A stretch of DNA of 64,000 nucleotides, taken from positions 1,004,578 through 1,068,577 of the forward strand of contig NZ_JACKZY010000001.1 in NCBI RefSeq assembly GCF_020833685.1. The letters run 5' to 3'. Under the pieces are notes generated by a model. The model saw only the letters and a list, made by a program, of their open reading frames with translations, made no database searches and was not told where the DNA came from. Positions 55,806 to 64,000 of the stretch are shown here, in pieces; positions within the stretch are counted from its first letter, which is position 1; each line of letters opens with the position of its first letter. Source of the stretch: Nitratireductor sp. B36 (GTDB lineage: Bacteria > Pseudomonadota > Alphaproteobacteria > Rhizobiales > Rhizobiaceae). The position numbers were made by a program, and so were the translations under genes.

Positions 55806-57052
55806 TGTGAAGGCTCCTGTTTCTCAATGGCGAGCGCCAGCATGGCGTCGCGCGAAGCAATCTTGGCGCGGCAACGATTTTCCGGAGCTGCCGCAAGTTC
55901 AGCAGCGTCAATACGTTTCCAGCCCTGATAGTCAACCGCATGCCTCCAGTCCGGAAAAGCGCTCCGGCCGGGTTTTGGAGGCGAACCCTCCCCTGCCTGA
56001 AAATCCGCAAGGATACGCTCTGCCAGACGCTGTGCATCGGCGCGATTGTCCGGGATCGTTCCGCGCGGGCCGCGACGGAACCACCCCGTTGCATAGAGCC
56101 CCGTATCGAGAACCCCGAGTTCCCTATCCCTCGCCGCGCCAATTAGCGCATCGCGTGGCAAGCCATCCTGGGCGCCGAAACCGATCGCGGTGATAAAGGC
56201 GCTGCATGGCAGGGACACCGTGTTGCCCTGCCCGTCCTCGAACTGCGCTTCCTTCAGATTACCATCGATGCCGGAAAGCTCTTTTGGCGTGAGACCAAAT
56301 CGGAACGTTATGCGGCGCGGGCCGGAACCATGACCGTCAACCGCTGCAAGGGCTGCAAGTTTCTTCGCCGCCTCCGGATCATCGCCCTCGCCCGCATCGA
56401 TAACGCGAATGCGCACACCCTCGAGCTTGGCCAATTCCTTGATCATGACGGGATCGAACTTGGCCGCTGCTGCCGGCGAGCGGCCAACAATCTCGATCTC
56501 CTCGATTGCGGAACCGGCAAGCCAGGCGGTCGGCCCGGCACCAAGATCGGAGCCGGCCAGTTCTTCCGGGGTCTTGGCGAGCAGGCGCAGAATGTCGATG
56601 GCGACATTGCCATTGCCCATGATGACCACCCGCGATCCCAGTTCGGGCAGAGGCTCTGCATCGGGATGCTCATAAAGCGCGCGCGTCAGACGCCCCGCAC
56701 GATAAACGCCCTTGAGCGTTTCGCCGGGAATGCCAAGGGCGCGATCGGCGGACAGGCCGGCGGCGAGCACCACGGCATCATAGGCCGCGCGCAGCTCATC
56801 GAGGCTGACATCCTCGCCGATTGAAACATTTCCGATGAAGCCCGCACCCTGTCGCTCGAACAGTCGTTCGAACTGCCGGATCACCCCCTTGGTGCCCTGA
56901 TGATCGGCCGCCACGCCATAGCGCACGAGCCCATAGGGCACGGGCAGGCGGTCGATCAGATCGACGCTGAGGTCCGGCTCTGCCTTCAGGAGCGCTTGCG
57001 CCAGATAGCAGCCGGACGGCCCCGACCCGACAATGGCGACCGCGCGGCTCAT
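55802..57052 (-). CDS. Ferredoxin/adrenodoxin-type NADP+ reductase (FprA family)
   Basis: A 416-aa flavoprotein. The FAD motif is AIVGSGPSGCYLAQAL (residues 6-21), followed by VPYGLVRYGVAADHQGTKGV, diagnostic of the adrenodoxin reductase family; the NADP site has VVIMGNGNVAIDILRLL, and the C-terminal FAD contact is LYATGWFRRGPRGTIPDNR. I used the ATG at 57052, which overlaps the aldehyde dehydrogenase stop by four bases. It should pass electrons from NADPH to the neighbouring flavodoxin. Confidence 0.9.
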   Translation of the reverse strand: MSRAVAIVGSGPSGCYLAQALLKAEPDLSVDLIDRLPVPYGLVRYGVAADHQGTKGVIRQFERLFERQGAGFIGNVSIGEDVSLDELRAAYDAVVLAAGLSADRALGIPGETLKGVYRAGRLTRALYEHPDAEPLPELGSRVVIMGNGNVAIDILRLLAKTPEELAGSDLGAGPTAWLAGSAIEEIEIVGRSPAAAAKFDPVMIKELAKLEGVRIRVIDAGEGDDPEAAKKLAALAAVDGHGSGPRRITFRFGLTPKELSGIDGNLKEAQFEDGQGNTVSLPCSAFITAIGFGAQDGLPRDALIGAARDRELGVLDTGLYATGWFRRGPRGTIPDNRADAQRLAERILADFQAGEGSPPKPGRSAFPDWRHAVDYQGWKRIDAAELAAAPENRCRAKIASRDAMLALAIEKQEPSQ

Positions 57053-58542
57053 TGGGTCTTCACCGTGGCTGCCGCCCAGGGGTGCGGCGCGCCCGAAAGA
57101 TCGGTGTAGAAGGATTTTTGCGCCATATAGGCGCGGATGCCATCGCGGCCTTTCTCGCGCCCCATGCCGCTTTCCTTCTCGCCACCGAAGGGCGTTGAGA
57201 TCGAAAACTGCTTGTAAGTGTTGATCCAGACGGTGCCTGCCCCGATGGCATTGCCGACACGCCAGCTTTTCGGGAAATCGCGGGTCCACAGGCCGCACGC
57301 CAGACCATACTCGTTATCATTGGCCTGCGCGATGACGTCTTCCTCGCTGTCGAATGGCAGGACGACGAGAACCGGCCCGAACACCTCTTCACGGCAGATG
57401 CGCGCCGTGTTGTCGACACCGGCAAGAATGGTGGGCAGATAATAAGCACCCTTGTCGAAAACATCGCCTTCGGGCGCTTTGCCGCCGGTCAGGAGTTCGG
57501 CTCCCTCTTCAATCGCCCTTCTGACATGCTCTGCGACACTGTCGCGGTGATCGAAGTGGACCATCGGCGCGACCTGCGTCCCCGCTTCGAAGGGATGTCC
57601 CACTTTCAGGCGCTCTGTCGCCGCCACGAGGCGCTCGACGAACTGATCATAAATCGGCCGCTCGACGAAGAGGCGCGCACCGGCGATGCAGCTCTGACCC
57701 GTTGACGAGAAAATGCCGAACAGCACGCCGGCCAGCGCCTGCTCGATATCGGCATCGGCAAAGACAATGGTCGGAGACTTGCCACCAAGCTCCAGCGACA
57801 CCGGCATCAGTTTCTGCGCGGCCTTCACGGCAAGCGCACGGCCCGTCGCCGTGCCGCCGGTGAAGCTGATTTTTGCGATATCGGGATGCTCGACCAGAAG
57901 ATTCCCGATCTCCCGGCCCGATCCCGGCAGCACCGAGAACAACCCCTTGGGCAGGCCCGACGCCTCGACGATCCGCGCCAGTTCAAGAGAGACCAGCGGC
58001 GACCAGGAGGCCGGCTTCAAGAGCACCGCGTTTCCGGCAGCCAGCGCCGGAGCAACCTTCTGCGCATCCGAGGCGATCGGAGAATTCCACGGCGTGATCG
58101 CGCCCACAAGGCCGAGTGGTTCATGAACCGACATGGTCAGGGCGTCGCCACGCTGGACCGTCAGCGTCTCGTCAGAACTCTCCAGCACCGCGCCGAAATA
58201 GCGAAAAGTGCCGGCAGCGGAAGCGGCCAGCGCACCTGTCTCCCGCAGGGTCTTGCCCGTGTCACGGCTCTGGATATGGGAAATACGTTCGGCATTCGCC
58301 TCGATGCCGTCGGCTATGGCGTAGAGAAAGCGCGCCCGCTCATGCGGTTTGAGATTGCGCCATGCCGGATCTGCCTGCGCCTTCTTCGCGCGCTCGATGG
58401 CACGTTCTCCATCGGCGATGCTTGCACCACGAAGCACGCGGTTGACGCTGCCGTCAGCAGGGAAGATCGAGGTGATTTCGGCACCACTTCCCTCTTCCCA
58501 TTCTCCGCCTATGAAGAGCTTATTCTGGGGCAGTTCGATCAT
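57049..58542 (-). CDS. NAD(P)-dependent aldehyde dehydrogenase (second)
   Basis: A 497-aa aldehyde dehydrogenase. The catalytic cysteine is in STGQSCIAGARLFVE, the glutamate in SLELGGKSPTIVF, the cofactor segment in ITPWNSPIASDAQK, and EEVFGPVLVVLPF is conserved. In a meta-cleavage operon it probably oxidises a ring-cleavage semialdehyde or a product of the ThDP enzyme. The start 14 bases after the aspartate dehydrogenase-like gene fits co-transcription. Confidence 0.9.
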   Translation of the reverse strand: MIELPQNKLFIGGEWEEGSGAEITSIFPADGSVNRVLRGASIADGERAIERAKKAQADPAWRNLKPHERARFLYAIADGIEANAERISHIQSRDTGKTLRETGALAASAAGTFRYFGAVLESSDETLTVQRGDALTMSVHEPLGLVGAITPWNSPIASDAQKVAPALAAGNAVLLKPASWSPLVSLELARIVEASGLPKGLFSVLPGSGREIGNLLVEHPDIAKISFTGGTATGRALAVKAAQKLMPVSLELGGKSPTIVFADADIEQALAGVLFGIFSSTGQSCIAGARLFVERPIYDQFVERLVAATERLKVGHPFEAGTQVAPMVHFDHRDSVAEHVRRAIEEGAELLTGGKAPEGDVFDKGAYYLPTILAGVDNTARICREEVFGPVLVVLPFDSEEDVIAQANDNEYGLACGLWTRDFPKSWRVGNAIGAGTVWINTYKQFSISTPFGGEKESGMGREKGRDGIRAYMAQKSFYTDLSGAPHPWAAATVKTQ

Positions 58543-58556
58543 GTTCGCCTCCCTTT

Positions 58557-59381
58557 TCAGATCGCCACCGGTCCGATCCGGTTCCGGATCTCGCGCAGAA
58601 CGCTGTAGACCGTTGAAACGGATGTCTTGGCATTGCCGGCGGATGGCAGGTTCTCGATCCGCATCGAATATTTCGCCAGCGGTGAGACGACCGAGTATTC
58701 GTGCACATTGCCGGGTGCGGCGGGATCGGCGACCAGCTCCACATGGGTCGCCTCGAACCCGGCTCCCGCCAATGCCAGCGTTGCGGCAACATTGGCGTTC
58801 TTGGGAAAGTCGCGTGCGGCTTCGCGGGCGTTGCCCGTGAAGAATGTGGTTGCATCGGTCAGGTTCGCCAGATCGACCGCCTCTTCGGCGGGTGTCCCGC
58901 TCCAGGCGCGCGGCGGTTTGGAACCGCGATAGCGCACCTCCAGCCCGCCTGCCGCTCCCAGAGCGGAGAGCAGGTCAATACCGCCAACAGCACCGGCGGG
59001 CAAAACGAGGCGCGCACCGCCGGCGCTGGCGGCCGCCCGAAGATCGGTCTCGAGCGCCGCATCGGAGAGCGCGCCGATCGACACGATGATCACGTCCGTG
59101 CCAGCGCGCAAAACCGGCGGCACATGTGCCACCACGGCCCCGTGGCCCGCGCATTCCACCACCAGGTCCGGCTTTTCGGCGAGCAGCGCTTCGGCATCAC
59201 CGACAACGGAAATGTCCTGCGCCACGGCACCAAATTCCGCCCGAAGGCGCGCCTCCGTTTCGGCGGCAAACTCCGGCAGCGTCACAACACACAGATGAGC
59301 CAGCGGCGCATCGAGTGTCTTTGACAGCAGGTCGAGCAGCGTCCCGGCGATGTTGCCAAAACCGATCAGTCCGAGCCTCAT
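58557..59381 (-). CDS. Aspartate dehydrogenase-like oxidoreductase
   Basis: A 274-aa member of the NadX-type L-aspartate dehydrogenase family. The Rossmann motif LGLIGFGNIAGTLLDLL opens the protein; the C-terminal domain has VLPAGAVGGIDLLSA and GNVHEYSVV, which holds the presumed catalytic histidine. Inside an aromatic degradation operon it may deaminate aspartate or act on a similar amino or imino acid; a nitrogen-containing substrate for the whole pathway is conceivable. Three bases after the ThDP gene. Confidence 0.82.
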   Translation of the reverse strand: MRLGLIGFGNIAGTLLDLLSKTLDAPLAHLCVVTLPEFAAETEARLRAEFGAVAQDISVVGDAEALLAEKPDLVVECAGHGAVVAHVPPVLRAGTDVIIVSIGALSDAALETDLRAAASAGGARLVLPAGAVGGIDLLSALGAAGGLEVRYRGSKPPRAWSGTPAEEAVDLANLTDATTFFTGNAREAARDFPKNANVAATLALAGAGFEATHVELVADPAAPGNVHEYSVVSPLAKYSMRIENLPSAGNAKTSVSTVYSVLREIRNRIGPVAI

Positions 59382-59384
59382 TCT

Positions 59385-61058
59385 CTACGCCTCCTTGCCC
59401 GCGGCGCCCGCAGGCGGGCCGGCAAAGGCTTCGTTGAACGGGCCAATGGCGCACATATCGATCTCAATGAGCTGCGGTCCGTCAGCGGCGACAGCTTCAT
59501 CAAAGGCTGTGGGGAAGTCTGCGACGTCGCTGATCACCCGGTGGGGCATACCGATCGACTTGCAGAACCCGGCAAAGTCCGGCGTCGCCAACGCCGAATA
59601 GTGACGGCGGCTATCATACTGTGCATCCTGGATGTTCTGGATCACGCCATAGGCCTTGTCGTTCATCAGGAGATAGACGAGCGGCGCGTTCTCTTCGACC
59701 GCGGTGATCATCTCGGCCAGTCCGAGCATGGTTCCGCCGTCGCCCAGAAGCGTGATCGCCTTCGCCCCCTTGGACGCAACCGCCGCCCCGACGCCCATCG
59801 CGACGCCCTGGCCGATGCCGCCGCCCAGCGCGTGAACGCCGAGATTGGGTGCGGCAATGCGCACATAGCGGTTGCCGAAGGTGGAGTTGGAGATGGTGAC
59901 GTCCCGTACCCAGGCATGGCCATTGGTGAACACCCGGTCAGCCAGCGTGTCGGCCACAACCCGGTAGGGTCCAAGCACATCGCGCATCCGGCCTTCGGCC
60001 TGTGCCCGTGTGCGGGCGATGTCGAAGGAAAGATTGGTGTCGGTGTCGAGCGTGTCCGGCAGGCGCTCAAGCAGGCGCGCCAGCGTGTCTGCGGCATCGC
60101 CATGGGCAAACACGTCAACCGGATAGTTGCGCCCGCCCTGTGCAGCGTCAGCGTCGATCTGGATCAGCGGCCGGGGCAGCGGCATCTTGTTGTTGCGCGT
60201 TTCATTGCCGCGAAGGCGCGAACCGACAACGATCATCAGGTCACAGCTCTTGTAGAGCTCGACGGCCTCCGGCGTCATGTTGAAGGCGCCGAGGCTGGCA
60301 GGCTCCGCTTCCGAAACAATGGCGCGGCCATTGGTCGAGGTCACAATGCCGAAACCGCGGCGCATCAGTTCGGTCGCTTCCCCGCCGGCTTCGCTGGCAC
60401 CACCGCCCAGCCAAAGAAGCGGGCGTTTTGCCGCCTTCACCAGTTCGGCGATCTCGTCGATCACGCTGTCGGGCGCCACCGGGCGAATCGGCTGCGGCTT
60501 GTGAATGCGCGCAGTCGGGCAGGCAGGCGACCTTTGAACGTCGACCGGTATTTCCAGGCTGACCGGCCCGCTCGGTGCCGAAAGTGCCGCAGATACCGCA
60601 GCGGTCAACGCCCCCACCGCGCCATTGGCGTCCCACATGCGGAACACAGCCTTGGAGACGCCGCGCAGCATTTGTGGCTGGCGTGGCACATCGTGGATGG
60701 CGGCGCGGTCGCGGTCGGCGAATTCCAGATCAACCTGCGTCGTGATGTGCAGAACCCGCGAGCCGGCGGTGAGCGCTTCGGCCTGTGCGCCGGCCGCGTT
60801 GCCGGCAGCGGTGCCGGTGGAGGTCAGGCAGACACCCAGCTCTCCCGAAACACGTGCATAGGCATCGGCCATGTTCATGGCGCCCGCCTCGCCGCGCGCC
60901 GGCACGAACCGGATGCGCTGCTGCCGTGCAATCGCATCAAGGATCGGCATGTTGTGAATGGAGATGACCCCGAACACCGTGGTAACGCCGATTTCTGCGA
61001 GATAGCGGGCGATGAGGTCCCCGACCGTCTCGGTGGCTGTGATTGTCTCGAGTTTCAT
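59385..61058 (-). CDS. Thiamine diphosphate-dependent enzyme, acetolactate synthase/benzoylformate decarboxylase-like
   Basis: A 557-aa ThDP enzyme of a different branch from the two in the first island. The N-terminal domain has VFGVISIHNMPILDAIAR and the activating glutamate in ARGEAGAMNMADAYAR; the ThDP motif is LGDGGTMLG followed by LMNDKAYG. I chose the ATG at 61058, ten bases after the SDR stop; the open frame further upstream lies inside the SDR gene. Likely role: decarboxylation or carboligation of a 2-oxo acid formed after ring cleavage, feeding the aldehyde dehydrogenase (inference). Confidence 0.85.
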   Translation of the reverse strand: MKLETITATETVGDLIARYLAEIGVTTVFGVISIHNMPILDAIARQQRIRFVPARGEAGAMNMADAYARVSGELGVCLTSTGTAAGNAAGAQAEALTAGSRVLHITTQVDLEFADRDRAAIHDVPRQPQMLRGVSKAVFRMWDANGAVGALTAAVSAALSAPSGPVSLEIPVDVQRSPACPTARIHKPQPIRPVAPDSVIDEIAELVKAAKRPLLWLGGGASEAGGEATELMRRGFGIVTSTNGRAIVSEAEPASLGAFNMTPEAVELYKSCDLMIVVGSRLRGNETRNNKMPLPRPLIQIDADAAQGGRNYPVDVFAHGDAADTLARLLERLPDTLDTDTNLSFDIARTRAQAEGRMRDVLGPYRVVADTLADRVFTNGHAWVRDVTISNSTFGNRYVRIAAPNLGVHALGGGIGQGVAMGVGAAVASKGAKAITLLGDGGTMLGLAEMITAVEENAPLVYLLMNDKAYGVIQNIQDAQYDSRRHYSALATPDFAGFCKSIGMPHRVISDVADFPTAFDEAVAADGPQLIEIDMCAIGPFNEAFAGPPAGAAGKEA

Positions 61059-61068
61059 CCCGTGTCCT

Positions 61069-61857
61069 TCAAATGTAACGAGACAGGCCGCCCGAAACTT
61101 CGAGCTGGGCGCCTGTGATGTAGCTCGCCGCAGGCGAACCGAGAAAAGCGATGGCGGCGGCCGCTTCCGCCGGATTGCCGAGGCGGCCGAGCGGAATGCC
61201 CTTTTTGGCCGCCAGAGCGCCATACCATTCGGCGCGGCTCTGGCTCTGGTCCTCGCGTTCGGCAAAGCGGCGCGACCACTGACCGGAACCGACCAGACCA
61301 AGCAGGATCGAATTGACCCGAACATCGGGTGCCAGTTCGACGCTCAGCGATTTGACGAGGTTCTGCACCCCGGCCCGCGCTGATGAGGTGCAGACCATGT
61401 GCGGCTCGGGCTGGTAGGCCAGAAGCGAGTTTACCGCGACGATGGCGCCCTTCGCCCTGCGCAGCATGGGCAGGAAGGCGCGGGTTGGATGGATCTGGCT
61501 GAACAGCTTGAGTTCGTATTCGGCGCGCCAGTCCTCGTCCGATGTGTCTTCAAACGTGGAAATGCGTCCCTGCCCGGCGTTGTTCACCAGAAGGTCGCAG
61601 CCACCGAAGCGGTCTTCCACCGATCTGGCGAAATCCTTCACCGCCTCCGGTTCGAGAACCGAAAAGGCCTTTGCCATCACCCGTTCTTCGCCATGATCGC
61701 GGATGAGGACCGCGGCCACGTCGTTCAACCGGCTTTCGGTACGGGCGCAGAAGGCGACTTTCGCGCCCGACTGGAGCAGCGTTTCTACCGTTGCCAGACC
61801 GATCCCGGACGAACCGCCGGTGACCACAGCAACCTTGCCGTCATATCCGTAGTGCAT
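61069..61857 (-). CDS. SDR-fold protein lacking the catalytic Tyr-x-x-x-Lys
   Basis: A 262-aa short-chain dehydrogenase/reductase fold. The cofactor motif is TGGSSGIGLATVE (residues 13-25), LLVNNAGQG and the C-terminal GAQLEVSGGLSRYI are normal. Where the catalytic YxxxK should be, the sequence reads TSSAR in HMVCTSSARAGVQNL: Tyr is Thr and Lys is Arg. It may bind NAD(P) without classic dehydrogenase chemistry, or use another mechanism. Its start shares one base with the extradiol dioxygenase stop. Confidence 0.85.
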   Translation of the reverse strand: MHYGYDGKVAVVTGGSSGIGLATVETLLQSGAKVAFCARTESRLNDVAAVLIRDHGEERVMAKAFSVLEPEAVKDFARSVEDRFGGCDLLVNNAGQGRISTFEDTSDEDWRAEYELKLFSQIHPTRAFLPMLRRAKGAIVAVNSLLAYQPEPHMVCTSSARAGVQNLVKSLSVELAPDVRVNSILLGLVGSGQWSRRFAEREDQSQSRAEWYGALAAKKGIPLGRLGNPAEAAAAIAFLGSPAASYITGAQLEVSGGLSRYI

Positions 61858-62783
61858 CAGACATTCCCCCCGGTTGGTGCGAGTTCGGGGAAGCCGGGAT
61901 CGGGCCTGCCCTGCATCACGGCGCGTTGGGCAGGTGTCGGGGGGCCCGCCGTCATCCAGCGATCCATCGCTTCGGGCTTGTCGCGTGGCCAGACCTGGGC
62001 CTCGTGCGTTTCCTCATCGATCTGCTGCAGCTCGGAGGTGAACTCGATGACAAAGCCCGATGGCGAGACGAAATAGGCGAAGGGGTTGTTGCCCGGCCCA
62101 TGCCGCCCTGGCCCCCAGGTCGGCACATGACCCTTCTGTTTCATGCGGCCGATGCCGCGCATGAACTCGTCGATCGAGGGCATTTCAAACGCAACGTGAT
62201 TGACGCTTGCATAATTGCCCCGCACAAGCGCGATGGAATGGTGATCCGAATTACACCGCAGGAAGACCATTTGGTCGGCGGAGTAATCGGAAACGCGGAA
62301 ACCCAGAACATGGGTGTAGAATTCCTGAACGCCTTCCATGTCCGGCGTGTTCAGCACCACATGGCTCACCTTGCGCGGCTTGGCCCATTCGGGTTCCTCG
62401 TCAAGGCTAAGGGCATCGGTGCGGAACCGAAGGCGCCTGTTGTCCGGATCGAGCATCTCGAAACCATAGCCGCCGGCGTAATCGTCAAATGGTCCCGGCT
62501 CACCAAGCACCACGCCTCCACGCTCGATGATCTGGGCATGGAGCGCGTCCATCGAAGCGCGGTCGGGCATCGCAAAATGCACATATTCGATGCCGTAGAC
62601 GGGTCCGTCCTTCAGGCCGTAAAGGAAAGGCTCACTTCCGGTGCCGCGCAGAAGCGCCAAGCCGTCTTCCTTGTGAGCGAGGCTCAGCCCCCACATATCC
62701 TCATAAAACGGCAGCGTGCCGGTGATGCCAGGCCCACGCATCATGATGCCCCGAAGGCTGCCGACGCGAACTGTATCTGCCAT
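61857..62783 (-). CDS. Type I extradiol ring-cleavage dioxygenase (VOC superfamily)
   Basis: A 308-aa two-domain vicinal-oxygen-chelate protein. The second domain has the iron ligands: His in KVSHVVLNTPDMEGV, His in NSDHHSIALVRG, and Glu in GFVIEFTSEL. This is the 2,3-dihydroxybiphenyl/catechol 2,3-dioxygenase pattern, so it probably opens a catechol ring beside the hydroxyls. I used the ATG at 62783; upstream codons in the frame lie in the hydrolase gene. The hydrolase follows the usual logic of a meta-cleavage pathway. The natural catechol is unknown. Confidence 0.85.
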   Translation of the reverse strand: MADTVRVGSLRGIMMRGPGITGTLPFYEDMWGLSLAHKEDGLALLRGTGSEPFLYGLKDGPVYGIEYVHFAMPDRASMDALHAQIIERGGVVLGEPGPFDDYAGGYGFEMLDPDNRRLRFRTDALSLDEEPEWAKPRKVSHVVLNTPDMEGVQEFYTHVLGFRVSDYSADQMVFLRCNSDHHSIALVRGNYASVNHVAFEMPSIDEFMRGIGRMKQKGHVPTWGPGRHGPGNNPFAYFVSPSGFVIEFTSELQQIDEETHEAQVWPRDKPEAMDRWMTAGPPTPAQRAVMQGRPDPGFPELAPTGGNV

Positions 62784-62803
62784 GCTCGTTCCTCCTGCCG
62801 GCT

Positions 62804-63616
62804 TCAGCCGGCTGTTTCCGCAAACGCGTCCAGCGCCGCTGCAAAGGCGGCGGGCGACTGTTGGTAAAGGGCGTGCCCGGCACCCGGCACCAGCGTGAGC
62901 GCACCACGCCATGGCTGGCGCAACGCCGCATGGGCACGGCGGGCAGAATCGGGCGGCGTCACGACATCCTCCGCACCGACGATGACGTCTGTCGGCACCT
63001 GCAGGCGTTCCGCATCATCCAGAAGACGGCCGGACGCCAGCATGCGCGCTGCCTGCGGGTAGCCCGGCACGCTCACCTGCGCCATGCCATGGCGCACACG
63101 GTCCACGATGTCGGTGTTGGCTTCCGGTTCGAAGACCAGCCGCGGCGCGCGCAGCGCGGCGAATTTCTCCGCGCCCAGTGCCTCAAGGTCGTCAATGCGC
63201 GCCTGAGCAGCGGCACTCAAAGCGGCCCCGCGCGGCACGCCATGGCCAAGTGCCGGCGAACTCAAAAGGAGATGCGCGACGCGGTCGCGATGTGTGCTCG
63301 CAAAGGACGCCGCCATCAGGCAGCCGAGCGAGTGGCCTGCGAGAAAGACCCTATCCAGTTCCAGCCGGTCGAGAAACGCCTTCAGCGCCTCGGCATAATC
63401 GCTTGCCAGCGGCCAGTCCGCATCGAGCGGAGCCGATCCGCAATAGCCCGGCGCGTTCCAGGCGACGACGCGCCAGTCCCGCGGGAGATGCGGCAGAAGC
63501 GGTACGAAGGAGGCCGCGTTGGAGCCGACCCCATGCAGCATCACCAACGTCGGCCCGCCCGAACCTAGGCGCTCGAGATAGGCGATATTGCCGGATATGT
63601 GCTCTTTGAACGTCAT
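62804..63616 (-). CDS. Alpha/beta hydrolase, probable meta-cleavage product hydrolase
   Basis: A 270-aa alpha/beta hydrolase. The oxyanion motif is LVMLHGVGSNAASF, the nucleophile elbow LAGHSLGCLMAAS, the acid lies in VIVGAEDVVTPP, and the histidine in VPGAGHALYQQ. Relatives include MhpC/BphD C-C bond hydrolases and beta-ketoadipate enol-lactone hydrolase. The extradiol dioxygenase 20 bases downstream favours the C-C hydrolase reading. The ATG at 63616 leaves seven bases to the preceding SDR gene. Confidence 0.85.
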   Translation of the reverse strand: MTFKEHISGNIAYLERLGSGGPTLVMLHGVGSNAASFVPLLPHLPRDWRVVAWNAPGYCGSAPLDADWPLASDYAEALKAFLDRLELDRVFLAGHSLGCLMAASFASTHRDRVAHLLLSSPALGHGVPRGAALSAAAQARIDDLEALGAEKFAALRAPRLVFEPEANTDIVDRVRHGMAQVSVPGYPQAARMLASGRLLDDAERLQVPTDVIVGAEDVVTPPDSARRAHAALRQPWRGALTLVPGAGHALYQQSPAAFAAALDAFAETAG

Positions 63617-63623
63617 GACCGCC

Positions 63624-64000
63624 TCAATTGAAGACAAAACCATTGTTGACCGGCAGGATCTGCCCGGTGAGCGCGAGCGCGCCCTCGCTGAGCAGAAAGG
63701 CAATGGTTTCCGTGATCTCGTCCGGGGCCTGTGCTCCAGGCACTGCCCTGCCCTCGGCATAAAGCCGGTGGCGGGCTTCCGGTACGTAATCCGTGGACTC
63801 CGTCGTCAGAATGCCCGGGGCAACCGCCGTCACGCCGATACGGTCGGGACCGAGTTCGCGCGCCAGCGACCGCGTCATCGACATCATCGCTCCCTTGCTG
63901 GCGACATAGGACAGCAGGCGCGGCGCGCCCCAGAGCGCCGTGTCAGATGCGACATTCACGATCCGGCCTGAGCCCGCAGCCTTCAAAAGCGGCGCGACCG
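63624..64000 (-). CDS. Short-chain dehydrogenase/reductase, C-terminal part (cut by window end)
   Basis: About 124 C-terminal residues of a classical SDR running off the right edge. The active-site serine region IVNVASDTALWG and the intact catalytic motif YVASK are present, then VAPGILTTESTDYVPEARH and GQILPVNNGFVFN. It would be the fourth or later oxidoreductase of the meta-cleavage operon, possibly a dihydrodiol or alcohol dehydrogenase. The N terminus with its cofactor motif is outside the window. Confidence 0.85.
   Translation of the reverse strand, partial: VAPLLKAAGSGRIVNVASDTALWGAPRLLSYVASKGAMMSMTRSLARELGPDRIGVTAVAPGILTTESTDYVPEARHRLYAEGRAVPGAQAPDEITETIAFLLSEGALALTGQILPVNNGFVFN

Overview
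The window looks like a GC-rich alphaproteobacterial chromosome, most likely Hyphomicrobiales/Rhizobiales and close to the Mesorhizobium/Phyllobacteriaceae group. That placement is inferred from gene content and order (guaA, rsmB-like, katA/oxyR, guaB, rlmE, ppx/gppA) and from protein flavour; no rRNA is present. It holds about 54 protein genes, one tRNA-Gln(CUG), one gene broken by a frameshift, several hairpin terminators and one very large coding repeat. No insertion sequence, prophage or CRISPR array was seen.

Layout. (1) 1-3.1 kb: the tail of an amidase gene, then the protocatechuate ortho-cleavage genes pcaC-pcaH-pcaG-pcaB on the minus strand. (2) 3.3-22.8 kb: a large aromatic-acid catabolic and uptake island. 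It has a fused TctA-TctB tripartite tricarboxylate transporter, three TctC-type binding proteins, an AbrB-type permease, two class II aldolase-family proteins, two paralogous ThDP enzymes, an ACMSD-like amidohydrolase, a flavoprotein monooxygenase, a 4,5-dihydroxyphthalate decarboxylase-like protein, an aldehyde dehydrogenase, a 3-hydroxyisobutyrate dehydrogenase-like protein and an IclR regulator. Seven copies of one 19-bp inverted repeat (AATCyCAT-N3-ATGAGATT) lie only in the gaps before these transcription units, which suggests one regulon feeding phthalate-like acids towards protocatechuate. (3) 23.2-27.7 kb: phosphonate genes phnF-phnM divergent from phnD-phnC-phnE; phnE carries a one-base frameshift. 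(4) 27.8-41.5 kb: housekeeping genes.

(5) 41.9-53.7 kb: the most unusual locus. It encodes a TolC-like outer-membrane lipoprotein, a BapA-like surface protein containing 172 uninterrupted Asp-Ala dipeptides, a LapB-type type I secretion ABC exporter, an HlyD adaptor, and a 1037-residue protein that joins a roughly 600-residue region with alpha/alpha-toroid-like repeats to a complete MurF-like ligase core. I propose, as inference only, that the ligase acts on the secreted Asp-Ala polymer or its anchoring, by analogy with the Mur-ligase module of cyanophycin synthetase, which adds amino acids to aspartate side chains.

(6) 53.9-64 kb: an IclR regulator convergent with a tightly packed minus-strand operon: SDR, alpha/beta hydrolase, extradiol (VOC) dioxygenase, an SDR without the catalytic Tyr/Lys, a ThDP enzyme, aspartate dehydrogenase-like, aldehyde dehydrogenase, an adrenodoxin-type ferredoxin reductase, flavodoxin and a pentapeptide-repeat protein. 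This reads as a meta-cleavage pathway with its own electron-transfer chain; the terminal oxygenase would lie outside the window.
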